NCBI GenBank assembly: GCA_014208095.1
Contig: JACHMT010000002.1
Coordinates: 992,001 to 1,056,000, forward strand
From: Actinospineispora eucalypti
GTDB lineage: Bacteria > Actinomycetota > Actinomycetes > Mycobacteriales > Pseudonocardiaceae
Direction of reading: 5' to 3'
DNA length: 64,000 nucleotides
A program made the position numbers and the translations under genes. The notes below the pieces were generated by a model that was not told where the DNA came from, ran no database searches, and was given only the letters and a program-made list of their open reading frames with translations. This document shows positions 31,026 through 39,378 of the stretch, piece by piece (the first letter of the stretch is position 1; each line of letters begins with the position of its first letter).

Positions 31026-32059
31026 CGGGCCCGGTCCGAGGGGCGGTAGCGGTAGGCCGGGCTGCGGGAGTGGGCGAACTCGAAGATGCCCGCGCCCTCC
31101 TCGGTCCGGCCGTCCTCCACCGCCTCGAACCGGGCCAGCCGGTCGGTCAGCGGGTAGCCGATCTTGCGCGGCACCAGCTCGGGGTCCCGCAGGTCCCAGC
31201 GGTCGTGTTCCACCAGGTCCCGGCCGTGGTCGTGCCCGTGGAAGCCGCCATAACCCGCGCCGGCCAGGAACCCGCCCCGCGCACGGGTCGGGTCCACCCG
31301 CAGCTCGAGCCGGCGCCCGGACCGCGTGCGCAGGGCAAGCGTGCCGCCGAGGCAGTCCAGGGTGTCCGCGAACTCCAGGCGGTGGCCGACCTCGACCAGC
31401 GGGTCCTGCCCGCCGTCGGTGCCCAGTACCGCGCCGTCCAACAGGGTCGGCCGGTTGTCCCGGTCCAGGTCGAAGAGGAAGGCGATGGACGCCTCGGCCA
31501 ACTGCGCCTGGACCCACAGGTGCAGGCCCTGGCGCGCGGTCAGCGGCCGCCGCCCCCTCGAGCGGTCCCGCTGGCCGGTCCACCCGGCCACCTCGGTGCG
31601 CACCCCGTCCACCTCGAGCCATCCGCGATGGTGGCCGGACTGGAAGGCGTGGTCGAAGCTCATCGACTCGCCGTCCCGGCCATCCAGCCGCACCGGCCGG
31701 CACAACCACGGCTCGGTGCGCGCCGTCCAGGTCAGGTCGCAGGCCAGGCCGGACGGGTTGTCCGCCAGCCGCACCCGCCAGGTGCGCAACGGCTCCACCG
31801 CCTCCCAGGACAGCGGCCCGATACGGCCCGCCTGCCCGGCTTTGGTGGACACCCGCAGGTTGATCTGCTCATGCTCGGTCACCACGACCACGTATCCGTC
31901 GGCCAGTTGCTTGTCCGGGTACACCCCGGCGCCGACCATCAGGTAGGGCGGCTCGCTGCCCCGGTGCGCGTTGAAGTAGAACCGGTCGAACCACCCCGGC
32001 GCCGCCTCCGCCGGGGCTTCGGTGACCAAGGCGTCCCCGGCGCTCGTGGTGATTGACAC
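31022..32059 (-). CDS. Conserved protein, DUF7064/7065-like
   Basis: 345 residues with no membrane segments or signal. Beta-rich, with landmarks WFDRFYFNAHRGSEPPYLMVG at the N-terminus, SFDHAFQSGHHRGWLEVDG in the middle and FHGHDHGRDLVEHDRWDL towards the end. This resembles uncharacterised proteins found with the phosphotransferase above in actinobacterial and sphingomonad steroid/terpene gene clusters. The four-base overlap with the kinase gene suggests they act in one step. The function is unknown. Confidence 0.6.
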   Translation of the reverse strand: MSITTSAGDALVTEAPAEAAPGWFDRFYFNAHRGSEPPYLMVGAGVYPDKQLADGYVVVVTEHEQINLRVSTKAGQAGRIGPLSWEAVEPLRTWRVRLADNPSGLACDLTWTARTEPWLCRPVRLDGRDGESMSFDHAFQSGHHRGWLEVDGVRTEVAGWTGQRDRSRGRRPLTARQGLHLWVQAQLAEASIAFLFDLDRDNRPTLLDGAVLGTDGGQDPLVEVGHRLEFADTLDCLGGTLALRTRSGRRLELRVDPTRARGGFLAGAGYGGFHGHDHGRDLVEHDRWDLRDPELVPRKIGYPLTDRLARFEAVEDGRTEEGAGIFEFAHSRSPAYRYRPSDRAR

Positions 32060-32082
32060 TTCGCCCCCGCGTGTTGACTGTT

Positions 32083-32099
32083 TAATCTCGAGTAGATTA
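32083..32099. promoter_or_regulatory. TetR-like palindrome at operon promoter
   Basis: TAATCTCGAGTAGATTA (6-bp arms, 5-base centre) lies 24 bases before the 32059 start in an A/T-rich stretch. It adjoins a TetR gene fragment, so it may be the surviving operator of a lost repressor. Confidence 0.45.
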
Positions 32100-32144
32100 T
32101 GCGGGCGGCGGGGTTGGAAGTCCTGTTGGGTGGGCGGCTAGGGT

Positions 32145-32339
32145 TTGAAGGTCGCTTGGACGGCGCGCTGGCACGACTCCATCGCCCGCACCGTGCGGCG
32201 CGGCCAGCGGCGGGGCGTCTTCCGCGCCGACCTGGAAGTCGAGGCGATCACGGTGATGCGGGAGATGCTGGTCGAGTTCGTCGCCCGCGAGCCGCTCGAC
32301 TCAGCGCGGTCCCGGCCCGGTGAGAGCTCGGCTAACTGA
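32145..32339 (+). pseudogene. C-terminal fragment of TetR-type regulator
   Basis: The frame reads TARWHDSIARTVRRGQRRGV, FRADLEVEAITVMREMLVEF and a short end. Helices of this kind (R-G-x-x-x-G-x-F-R-x-D-x-x-x-E) close the ligand domain of many TetR regulators. No HTH part is found upstream, and the frame starts at a TTG without a good ribosome site. It is probably the tail of a repressor gene that once faced the 32059 operon. Confidence 0.5.
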
Positions 32340-32403
32340 GCAGGCCGAGCATCGAGTAGATGACAGCGATCCCGACCAGAATCAAACCAATTGGCGCGGC
32401 CAT
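32332..32403 (-). CDS. Possible 23-residue membrane peptide
   Basis: An ATG with GGAGTGGG nine bases upstream opens a 23-codon frame (MAAPIGLILVGIAVIYSMLG and three more residues) that is one hydrophobic helix. It lies between the P450 and the 32059 gene on the same strand, overlapping the TetR fragment end. Small single-helix proteins of this kind attach to membrane enzymes, but no partner is known. Good start signal, otherwise unproven. Confidence 0.4.
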   Translation of the reverse strand: MAAPIGLILVGIAVIYSMLGLLS

Positions 32404-32520
32404 CTGCCCACTCCATTTCGCATTACCCTGCACCAGCTTCGGATTTGCAGGGTAATTACAACCACCTTTTGACCACATCTCACCAAGTGGCCAACTACCT
32501 CCCCCTGTGGAGAGAGGCGA

Positions 32521-33813
32521 CTAGTAGGCGTACGACATGTGTTTGATGCCGTTGATCAGGTAGGAGGTGAGCCGGTCGGGCTCGCCGGTGGTGTGTAGGT
32601 CGGGCAGGCGGGTGTACAGCTCGCGCAGCATCACGGTCATCTCCCGGCGGGCCAGGTGCACGCCCAGGCAGTAGTGCGGGCCGGGGCCGCCGTAGCCGAC
32701 GTGCGGGTTGGGGGTGCGGGTGATGTCGAACCGGTTGGGGTTGGCGAACACCTTCTCGTCCCGGTTGGCCGAGTTGTAGAAGAGGATCACCTTGTTCCCC
32801 GGATAAAGGTCGCGGCCGTGGAAGTTGCATTCCCGGGTGACGTTCCGCCGGAATGAGATCACCGGCGTGGAGAACCGGATGACCTCCTCGATCGCGCCGC
32901 CGATCCGGCCCTCGAAGTCCGCCCGCAGCACGCGCAGCTGGTCGGGGTGCTGGGTGAACAGGTGGACGGCGTGGGACAGCGCGGTGCGCACGGTCTCGTT
33001 CCCGGCCACCACGAGCAGCAGGAAGAACGAGGCGAACTCCTGCGGGGTCAGGTTGTCCTCGTCCTGCCCGGCGACCAGCATCGAGGTCACGTCGTCGGTC
33101 GGGTTCTTGACCCTTTCCTTGGCCAACCGGTTGGCCAATTTGAAGAGCCGCAATCCGGCGCCGGCGAGGCCTCGGGTGAATCGCAGCGAGTCCATCATCG
33201 TGGTGTCGTTGTCGAACCGGCTAATCCCCCCGTTGTATTCCGGGTCGTTGAAACCCAGAATACGGTTGGTCAGCGGGAAAATCTCCTCCCGGAACTCCTC
33301 CGGGATTCCCAGCATATCGCAGATGACCTCGATGGGCAGCCGGGCGGCCACCTGGGTGACGAAGTCCCCCGGCCCGTCGGACACGATGTCGTCCACGATG
33401 GCGGACGCCCGCAGTTGCAGGTCCACCTCCGTCTTGGCCAGCACCCTTGGCGTGAATGCCCGGGAGACCACGGCCCGGTTGCGGGAGTGCCCCGGGTCGT
33501 CCATGTTGATCATCGAGCCGTAGTATTTGTCCAGGTAGCCGGGGAAGTCGCGCACCGAGTTGGCCGCCGGCTCGCTGCTGAACAGGTCGGGCCGGCGGCT
33601 GGCCTCCACCACCTCGGCGTGGTGCACCAGCGCCCACGCGCCGGGGTTGCGGTCGTCCAGGAACGGTATGCGTGGAATCTGGAACTCCCGGGTCACCTCG
33701 CCGGCGCGGAGCCGGGCGAACGCATCGAGCCGCTCGGACTCCGGAGCCGCCCAGAAGACCGAACCCGCCAGCCCGTAACCCGCATCGACCAGCGCGTCAG
33801 GTTTTGCCGCCAT
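32521..33813 (-). CDS. Cytochrome P450 (CYP125/124-like)
   Basis: 430 residues. Heme ligand loop GYGGPGPHYCLGVHLARRE (Cys about 382), K-helix EEVIRFSTP with ExxR, and the I-helix oxygen motif AGNETVRT, with Asn-Glu-Thr as in the CYP125/CYP124/CYP142 group that oxidises steroid side chains and methyl-branched lipids. The early motif INMDDPGHSRNRAVVSRAFTP also fits. The ATG at 33813 is preferred; an in-frame TTG 18 bases upstream is possible. No ferredoxin gene is adjacent. The promoter lies in the A/T-rich 33830-33890. Confidence 0.9.
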   Translation of the reverse strand: MAAKPDALVDAGYGLAGSVFWAAPESERLDAFARLRAGEVTREFQIPRIPFLDDRNPGAWALVHHAEVVEASRRPDLFSSEPAANSVRDFPGYLDKYYGSMINMDDPGHSRNRAVVSRAFTPRVLAKTEVDLQLRASAIVDDIVSDGPGDFVTQVAARLPIEVICDMLGIPEEFREEIFPLTNRILGFNDPEYNGGISRFDNDTTMMDSLRFTRGLAGAGLRLFKLANRLAKERVKNPTDDVTSMLVAGQDEDNLTPQEFASFFLLLVVAGNETVRTALSHAVHLFTQHPDQLRVLRADFEGRIGGAIEEVIRFSTPVISFRRNVTRECNFHGRDLYPGNKVILFYNSANRDEKVFANPNRFDITRTPNPHVGYGGPGPHYCLGVHLARREMTVMLRELYTRLPDLHTTGEPDRLTSYLINGIKHMSYAY

Positions 33814-33889
33814 AAGCAATAACACCGCCAAATCACGACAACCAAGAAGTCCAACCTATCGACTAGATCAAGTTCTATCAGAACAAATA

Positions 33890-33997
33890 TCAGACTTCGA
33901 TATGCGAGCCCCTGGTGACCGTGCGGTCCCGGGGCAGCCGGAAGTGCCGCGCGGCGTCAGCGGCGATGTGCGAGGTGGCCAGGAACAGCCGCTCACG
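33890..33997 (-). pseudogene. C-terminal relic of KUP potassium transporter
   Basis: 35 codons read WRERLFLATSHIAADAARHF and RLPRDRTVTRGSHIEV before a stop. This matches the C-terminus of KUP/Trk-D potassium uptake proteins (LFxALARNAAxxxxFFxLPxDRVVExGxxIEV). The membrane part is absent. The remaining 33998-34110 shows nothing more than a weak continuation. Confidence 0.6.
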
Positions 33998-34110
33998 CCA
34001 GGTGGCACTCCTCCGACCAGGCCATGTTCCGCGGCGCCGGCAGCCCCTGCGCGGCCACCGGCTGAGAACGATGCCGGGATGATGTCGCGCGACGGCGGTG
34101 TTCATGGTCA

Positions 34111-34160
34111 TGTAGCAATCAGAGACGCTACTGGCGAGTAGAAGGTCTCTCGTCGCTACA
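34111..34160 (-). repeat. Nested palindrome, copy C
   Basis: Three nested arms on the plus strand: TGTAGC/GCTACA (outer), AGAGAC/GTCTCT (middle), CTACT-GGCG-AGTAG (inner). It starts ten bases after the stop of the minus-strand monooxygenase gene. Read in that gene's direction, the core CCTTCTACTCGCCAGTAGCG matches copies A and B, which also follow genes in the same sense. Confidence 0.7.
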
Positions 34161-34169
34161 CGGACGTTC

Positions 34170-35675
34170 TTAGGCAGAAACCTCGTAGTCGGCCAGCCGG
34201 ATGCGGCGGGTGCGGCGCCAGAAGGCGATCGTGGTGTCGGGCCAGAGCACGGTGTTGCGGCCCGACCGGGGGTCCTGGTACCAGCTGCGGCAGCCGCCGG
34301 TCTGCCACACGGTGCCGTCCATCCGCCCGTCGAGCCAGTCGTTGAACGACGCCTGCACCTCGCCGCGCACCTCGATGCGTTCCGCCCCGCGCCGGCGCAG
34401 CGCGCTCAGCGCCCGCACGATGTACCGGGCCTGGGCCTCGATCATGAACACCTGTGAGTTGTGGCCGAGCCCGGTGTTCGGGCCGACCATCAGGAACAGA
34501 TTCGGGAACCCGGCGACGGCGGTGCCCAGGTAGGCCTGGTTGCCGTTCCGCCAGGCCTCGGCCAGGGTGAGCCCGTCGCGGCCGGCGATGTCGAAGCGGA
34601 TGGCGTGCTGGGCGTCGAAGCCGGTGCCGTAGATCAGCACGTCGGCCCCCACCTCGACGCCGTCCTCGCCCACCACCGCGCCCGGCCGGACCTCCCGCAC
34701 CCCGCCGGCCCGCACCGAGACGTGCGGCCTGGCCAGCGCGGGGTACCAGTCGTTGGAGATCAGGAGGCGCTTGCAGCCGATGGTGTAGTCCGGGGTGACC
34801 AGTTCCTTCAGCCCGGGGTCGGTGACCTGCCGGTCGATCAGCCGGCGGGCCAGGGCAGCGGTCTGCGCCATCCCCTCGGGGTCGGTGACGAACCCGGCCG
34901 CGCGCCGCTCGTGGATCCAGAACAGCCGCTCCCGCACCCACCAGCGGTACGGCGGCAGCCACCGGGCCAGCCGGCGGTGCCGGTCGTCGAAGGGCCGGTC
35001 GAACTTGGGCACGATCCACGGCGGGGTCCGCTGGAAGACGGTGAGCGCGGCGACCCGGTCCACGATGGCCGGCACGAACTGGATCGCGCTGGCGCCGGTG
35101 CCGATGACCGCAACCCGCCGGCCGGTCAGGTCCACCTCGTGCCGCCAGGTGCCGGAGTGGAACACCGGCCCGCCGAAGGTGTCCGCCCCGGGCAGGTCCG
35201 GGACCACCGGGTGGTGCAACGCCCCCACGGCGGAGACCAGGAAACGCGCCCGGTAGCGGTGCCCATCCTCGGTCCGGATCTCCCAGCGGTTCGCCCCGTC
35301 CAGCCACCGAGCCTCGCGGACCCGCTGGCCGAACCGGGTGTGCTCGATCAGGCCACGGCGCCGGGCCACCCCGCGCAGGTAGCGCAGGATCTCCGGCTGG
35401 CTGGCGAACAGCCGCGTCCAGTCCGGCTTCTGGTCGAAGGAGTAGGAGTACAGCGGGCTCGGGATGTCGCAGGCGCAGCCCGGGTAGGTGTTGTCCCGCC
35501 AGGTGCCGCCGACGTCCTCGCCGGCCTCCAGGATGCGGAACGAGCGCACGCCGGCCTCGTCCAGCAAGGCCGCCACCCCGAGCCCGCTGAACCCGGCCCC
35601 GATGATCAGCACATCCAGGTCGTCGGCCGGGGAGACCCCGGTGCCGGCCGGCGCCGGCTCGGCCAGCGAGGTCAT
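34170..35675 (-). CDS. Baeyer-Villiger-type flavin monooxygenase
   Basis: 501 residues with two nucleotide-binding folds: FAD motif LIIGAGFSGLG (about 23-33) with GGTWRDNTYPGCACD, and the NADPH motif VAVIGTGASAIQ. Between them is the class B monooxygenase fingerprint F-x-G-x-x-x-H-x-x-x-W (FGGPVFHSGTWRH). It inserts oxygen next to a ketone, making an ester or lactone. It ends an operon of SDR, ligase and monooxygenase, and its ATG overlaps the ligase stop. With the SDR giving a ketone and the ligase activating the acid after ring opening, the three could break down a cyclic alcohol; substrate unknown. Confidence 0.9.
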   Translation of the reverse strand: MTSLAEPAPAGTGVSPADDLDVLIIGAGFSGLGVAALLDEAGVRSFRILEAGEDVGGTWRDNTYPGCACDIPSPLYSYSFDQKPDWTRLFASQPEILRYLRGVARRRGLIEHTRFGQRVREARWLDGANRWEIRTEDGHRYRARFLVSAVGALHHPVVPDLPGADTFGGPVFHSGTWRHEVDLTGRRVAVIGTGASAIQFVPAIVDRVAALTVFQRTPPWIVPKFDRPFDDRHRRLARWLPPYRWWVRERLFWIHERRAAGFVTDPEGMAQTAALARRLIDRQVTDPGLKELVTPDYTIGCKRLLISNDWYPALARPHVSVRAGGVREVRPGAVVGEDGVEVGADVLIYGTGFDAQHAIRFDIAGRDGLTLAEAWRNGNQAYLGTAVAGFPNLFLMVGPNTGLGHNSQVFMIEAQARYIVRALSALRRRGAERIEVRGEVQASFNDWLDGRMDGTVWQTGGCRSWYQDPRSGRNTVLWPDTTIAFWRRTRRIRLADYEVSA

Positions 35676-37162
35676 TCCGCGTCCACCAGGCGGCGCTTGA
35701 TCACCTTTCCGGACGGGTTGCGGGGCAGCTCGGGCAGGAACCGGAACTCGGCCGGGACCTTGTAGTCGGCGAGCAGGCTGGCCGCGTGCTTGCGCAGGTC
35801 GTCCTCCGACGGCGCGCTCCCCGGCCGGGCCACCACCACCGCGCGCACCCGTTCGTCGAAGATCGGGTCGGGCACGCCGACCACGGCCACCTCGGCCACG
35901 TCGGGGTGGCTGACCAGCGCGGTCTCCACCTCCAGGCTGTAGATGTTCTCCCCGCCCCGGATGATCATGTCCTTGAGCCGGTCCAGCACCCGGACGAAAC
36001 CGTCGGCGTCCACGCTGCCCACGTCGCCGGTGTGCAGCCAGCCGTCCACGAAGGTGCTCGCGGTGGCCTCCGGGTTGTTCCAGTAGCCGGCGGTGACCAC
36101 CGGCCCGCGCACACACAGCTCCCCCACCTGATCCGGCTGGTGCCGGGGTGGCCCGCCGTCCACCGAGACGGCCACCTCGACGCCGTCCACCGCCGGGCCG
36201 ACCGTCGCCGTGTGCTCCAGGTACTCGTCGCCCTCGGTGTAGGTGACGATCGAGGTCGCCTCGGTCAGGCCCCACACGTTGCCCAGGTTGAGCCGGGGCA
36301 GCTGCCGTTTCACCTCGGCCGGGAAGGACTCCGGCACCGGCGAGCCGCCCATCACGAACAGTCGCAGCGCGGACAAGTCGGCGGCGGTGTCCCGCGCCCG
36401 CAGCAGGATCAGCCGCAGCATCGCGGCCACCCCGGCGAAGAAGGTGATGCGCTCCCCGGCCATCAGCTCGACCGTGGTCTCCGGGTGGAACGCGGGGGTG
36501 AACACGCAGCACGCGCCGGCGGTGAAGAACCCGATGAACTGCGACGACGTCCCGGTGGCGTGGAACATCGGCGCGGCGATCAGCGTCCGCTCCCCCGGCC
36601 CGGCGCCGATCCGTTCTCGCACGGTCCGCGCGTTGGACACCAGGTTCGCGTGAGTCTGCATGGCGCCCTTGGGCCGGCCGGTGGTGCCCGAGGTGTAGAG
36701 CAGGTGGGCCACGTCCTCCGGCTTGCGGTCGTTGCCGGGCAGCCCGGCCGGGTCCACCGGGTCGCCCTGGGCGACCAGCTCGTCGGCCTGGACCACCGGT
36801 GCGGTCACCGACTCGGGCACCCGCGTGCCCAGGGTCTGGTCGGTGACCACCAGGGCCGCCCCGCTGTCGGTGAGCACGTAGTCCAGCTCGGGGCCGCTGA
36901 GGCGGGTGTTCACCAGCACCACGACCGCCCCGGCCAGCTGGGCGGCGCAGTAGGTGATGGCGTACTGCCAGCTGTTGGGCAGCAGGATGGCCACCCGGTC
37001 GCCGGCCCGGATGCCGCGCGCCTCCAGCCGGGCCGCGACGACGGCCGAACGGGCCAGCGCGTCCCGGTGGTTCAGCCGGGTGGCGCCGTCCACCAGCGCC
37101 TCCCGGGTCGGATGGGCCGCCGCCACGGCGAGGAACATCGCGGGCAGGGTCGTGGGAGACAT
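35672..37162 (-). CDS. Acyl-CoA synthetase (AMP-forming)
   Basis: 496 residues, ANL superfamily: LLYTSGTTGRPKGAMQTH, PMFHATG, VMGGSPVPE, VWGLTEATS, WLHTGDVGSVDADGFVRVLDR, DMIIRGGENIYSLEVE, NPSGKVIKRRL with the catalytic lysine. GGAG is six bases before the ATG. It is the second gene of the operon after the SDR and should activate the carboxylic acid released by the monooxygenase branch. Similar in length to the ligases at 17529 and 49478 but not close to them in sequence. Confidence 0.9.
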   Translation of the reverse strand: MSPTTLPAMFLAVAAAHPTREALVDGATRLNHRDALARSAVVAARLEARGIRAGDRVAILLPNSWQYAITYCAAQLAGAVVVLVNTRLSGPELDYVLTDSGAALVVTDQTLGTRVPESVTAPVVQADELVAQGDPVDPAGLPGNDRKPEDVAHLLYTSGTTGRPKGAMQTHANLVSNARTVRERIGAGPGERTLIAAPMFHATGTSSQFIGFFTAGACCVFTPAFHPETTVELMAGERITFFAGVAAMLRLILLRARDTAADLSALRLFVMGGSPVPESFPAEVKRQLPRLNLGNVWGLTEATSIVTYTEGDEYLEHTATVGPAVDGVEVAVSVDGGPPRHQPDQVGELCVRGPVVTAGYWNNPEATASTFVDGWLHTGDVGSVDADGFVRVLDRLKDMIIRGGENIYSLEVETALVSHPDVAEVAVVGVPDPIFDERVRAVVVARPGSAPSEDDLRKHAASLLADYKVPAEFRFLPELPRNPSGKVIKRRLVDAE

Positions 37163-37185
37163 CTCGGCTCCTTCGGGGCGCGAAA

Positions 37186-37938
37186 TCAGCGGTAGAAGCC
37201 GCCGGGGGTGAGCCCGGCGCCGCCGTCCAGCCGGAGGGTCTGGCCGGTGAGGTAGCCGGCGGCGGGTGAGAGCAGGTACAGCACCGAGCCGACCACCTCG
37301 CCGAGGGTGGCCACCCGGCCGAGCGGCACGGTGTCGAGCATGCGGTCCCGCGCGGTGTCGGGCATGGCCAGCACCTTCGGCGTGGCGAACAGGCCGGGGG
37401 CCACGGCGTTCACCCTGATGCCGGAGCCGGACCACTCGGCGGCGAGCCCCCGGGTCAGGCCGAGCACGCCGGCCTTGGCCGCCGCGTAGCCGACCTGCCC
37501 GGGCAGCCCGTCCAGGCCGGCGATCGAGGACATGAACACGATCGCGGCGGCTTCCGCGTCACAAAGCGCCGGGTAGGCGGCCTGCGCGACCGCGAACTGG
37601 GCGATCAGGTTGGCCTCGACGTCGCCCCGGAAGGCGCCGATGGGAAAGTTCCGCGCCCGGTGGATGGTGTCCACGATGCCGGCGGCGCCGACCAGCGCAT
37701 CCAGCCCGCCGAGTTGTTCCACGGCGGCGCGCACCGCGTCACCGGCCTCGGCCTCGTCGGTCAGGTCGGCGGTCACCAGTGGCACGTCCGCCTCCGCGCC
37801 CGGCCGGTCGATGCCGACCACCCGCGCGCCCAGCCCCACCAGGACCGAGGTGAGCTCCCGGCCCAGCCCGCCCGCCGCACCGGTCACCAGGACGCGCCGC
37901 CCCGGTGGTGGAACCGGCGACCACGGCTCCCCACTCAT
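37186..37938 (-). CDS. Short-chain dehydrogenase/reductase
   Basis: 250 residues: cofactor motif TGAAGGLG, NAG-equivalent GAAGIV, catalytic Ser in VFMSSIAG and Tyr/Lys in YAAAK, and the C-terminal GQTLRLDGG typical of classical SDRs that use NAD. Probably oxidises a secondary alcohol to the ketone used by the flavin monooxygenase in the same operon. It is the first gene; the promoter contains a 26-bp perfect palindrome and faces a TetR gene. Confidence 0.88.
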   Translation of the reverse strand: MSGEPWSPVPPPGRRVLVTGAAGGLGRELTSVLVGLGARVVGIDRPGAEADVPLVTADLTDEAEAGDAVRAAVEQLGGLDALVGAAGIVDTIHRARNFPIGAFRGDVEANLIAQFAVAQAAYPALCDAEAAAIVFMSSIAGLDGLPGQVGYAAAKAGVLGLTRGLAAEWSGSGIRVNAVAPGLFATPKVLAMPDTARDRMLDTVPLGRVATLGEVVGSVLYLLSPAAGYLTGQTLRLDGGAGLTPGGFYR

Positions 37939-37948
37939 CCGCGAACCC

Positions 37949-37974
37949 CCGTGTCGATCGATCGATCGACACGG
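37949..37974. promoter_or_regulatory. 26-bp perfect palindrome, TetR operator
   Basis: The 26 bases 37949-37974 are fully self-complementary: half-site CCGTGTCGATCGA and its complement. It lies 11 bases before the SDR start. A half-site (CGATCGACAC) recurs at 38034-38043, 20 bases before the divergent tetR start, so one repressor likely controls both genes. Confidence 0.75.
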
Positions 37975-38062
37975 AAGCTAATGCACCTCGACGACGCGCG
38001 TCAACACGGGCGCCGGATATCATGCCGATCGGACGATCGACACTAGGTCACGGAGGGGGACG

Positions 38063-38683
38063 ATGGCCCGGAAGAAGTCCCTCGACGAGGGGCCGGAGCC
38101 CCGGGAACAGATCCTGGCCTGCGCCAGCCGACTGTTCTACCAGCGCGGTTTCGGTGAGACCTCGATCCGCGACATCGCCGAGGCGGTGGGCATCTCGTCC
38201 TCCACGCTGTACCACCACTTCGCCAACAAGCAGGAGGTCCTGCACGCCATCGTGTCGCGGTTCATGACCGACTTCGTGGACGCCACGGTGCCCACGCTGC
38301 GCGACACCACACTGAGCCCGACCGAACGCATCCGCCGGACGGTGCGCCGGCATATCGAGTTCAGCGACGACAACCGCCCGGCGCTACTGGTCGGCAACCC
38401 GATCCGCTACGCCCTCGACCCCGCGCAACGGGAACACGGCATCAAGCTGCAGACCGCGTACCACGACGCCGTGCGGGACACCATCGCCGAGGGCAACCGT
38501 GTCGGCGAGTTCCGCGTGCCGGACGTCTCGATCACCACCATGGCCCTGCTGGACATGCTCAACGGCATCCGCGAGTGGTTCTCCCCCCGGGGCACCCTCA
38601 CCCGGGACCAGGTCATCGACCACTACACCGCCATCACGCTGGCCATTCTGACACCGGCAGAGGGATGCGCCACAGCTAGTTGA
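38063..38683 (+). CDS. TetR-family transcriptional regulator
   Basis: 206 residues. N-terminal TetR HTH: ILACASRLFYQRGFGETSIR, DIAEAVGISSSTLYHHFANK. The rest is the helical ligand domain (NPIRYALDPAQREHGIK, ALLDMLNGIREWFSP). GGAGGGGG lies just before the ATG. It is divergent from the SDR-ligase-monooxygenase operon with a palindrome between them, the usual arrangement for local repression by TetR proteins that sense an acyl-CoA or the pathway substrate. Confidence 0.9.
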   Translation: MARKKSLDEGPEPREQILACASRLFYQRGFGETSIRDIAEAVGISSSTLYHHFANKQEVLHAIVSRFMTDFVDATVPTLRDTTLSPTERIRRTVRRHIEFSDDNRPALLVGNPIRYALDPAQREHGIKLQTAYHDAVRDTIAEGNRVGEFRVPDVSITTMALLDMLNGIREWFSPRGTLTRDQVIDHYTAITLAILTPAEGCATAS

Positions 38684-38729
38684 CACGGCACCGTGTCAGT
38701 TTCTACCTTTCTGACACGACGATGTGTCA
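38681..38729. promoter_or_regulatory. Two tandem operators before the 38749 gene
   Basis: TGACACGGCACCGTGTCA (38681-38698, overlapping the end of tetR) and TGACACGACGATGTGTCA (38712-38729) share TGACAC/GTGTCA arms with equal spacing, 13 bases apart. The second ends 19 bases before the ATG. They suggest cooperative binding by a dimeric repressor, maybe the neighbouring TetR. Confidence 0.6.
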
Positions 38730-38748
38730 ACATGCGAGGTAACGGACA

Positions 38749-39378
38749 ATGGGGTGCTGCATCGCGCTCGCGCTGGTCATCGGCCTGGCGAGGATGGCGT
38801 GGTTCCGGCTGACCCGCCGGCAGCCGCCCGGCCGGGCCGGTTTTGCCCCGCCGGCCCGCCGCGCCGCCCCGGACGGTTCAACCGGGACGGCCACACCGAC
38901 TCCGGGCGGTCGACCCGAACCGGCGCCGCCCGCCCCCGGCGATGCGCGCCGGTCCGTCGACGCCCGCCGCGCGCGCCGGTCGGTCCGGCCGGCCGCGGTA
39001 CCGGTGCTCGCCGCGTTGGTCGGCGCCGGCCTCTACGCGGAGCTGCTCAGCCTGCTGGCCTGGACCGGAGCGGTCGCGGCGGCTACCGGGCCGAGGGAAC
39101 CGGTGCTCATCGGCGCCGGCCTGGCCGCCGCCGCGCTGGCCGTGATGTTCCGGGTGAACCGGCGCCACCTGGCCCTCGTCCTGGTCGGCGGCGGGGCCTC
39201 CTGGTCACTGCTGTCGGTGCTGGACATGCACCTGACCGGGGTGGTGTCCGCGCACCACCACCACGGCAACGCGCTCGCCGACGTCGCCCTGCACGGCCCC
39301 GGCTTCCTGGCCGTGGTTCTCGGCGTCGCCGGGATGCTCACCGCGCAACCGCTCATCACCAACCGGGGAATCCGATGA
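38749..39378 (+). CDS. Membrane protein upstream of LDI-family enzyme
   Basis: 209 residues. One N-terminal membrane segment (CIALALVIGLARMAW), a Pro/Ala/Arg-rich linker to about residue 80, then four hydrophobic segments (VPVLAALVGAGLYAELLSLL, PVLIGAGLAAAALAVMF, LALVLVGGGASWSLLSVL, GFLAVVLGVAGMLTA) and a His cluster SAHHHHGN. GAGG precedes the ATG. It overlaps the next gene by four bases, so the two products probably work together at the membrane. Family not recognised; the histidines could bind metal. Confidence 0.65.
   Translation: MGCCIALALVIGLARMAWFRLTRRQPPGRAGFAPPARRAAPDGSTGTATPTPGGRPEPAPPAPGDARRSVDARRARRSVRPAAVPVLAALVGAGLYAELLSLLAWTGAVAAATGPREPVLIGAGLAAAALAVMFRVNRRHLALVLVGGGASWSLLSVLDMHLTGVVSAHHHHGNALADVALHGPGFLAVVLGVAGMLTAQPLITNRGIR

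Noticed and set aside
30018..31709. 563-residue minus-strand frame for the phosphotransferase
   Set aside because: The first 228 residues are low-complexity and lie inside the coupled upstream gene; the ATG at 31025 overlaps that gene's stop and gives the normal family N-terminus.
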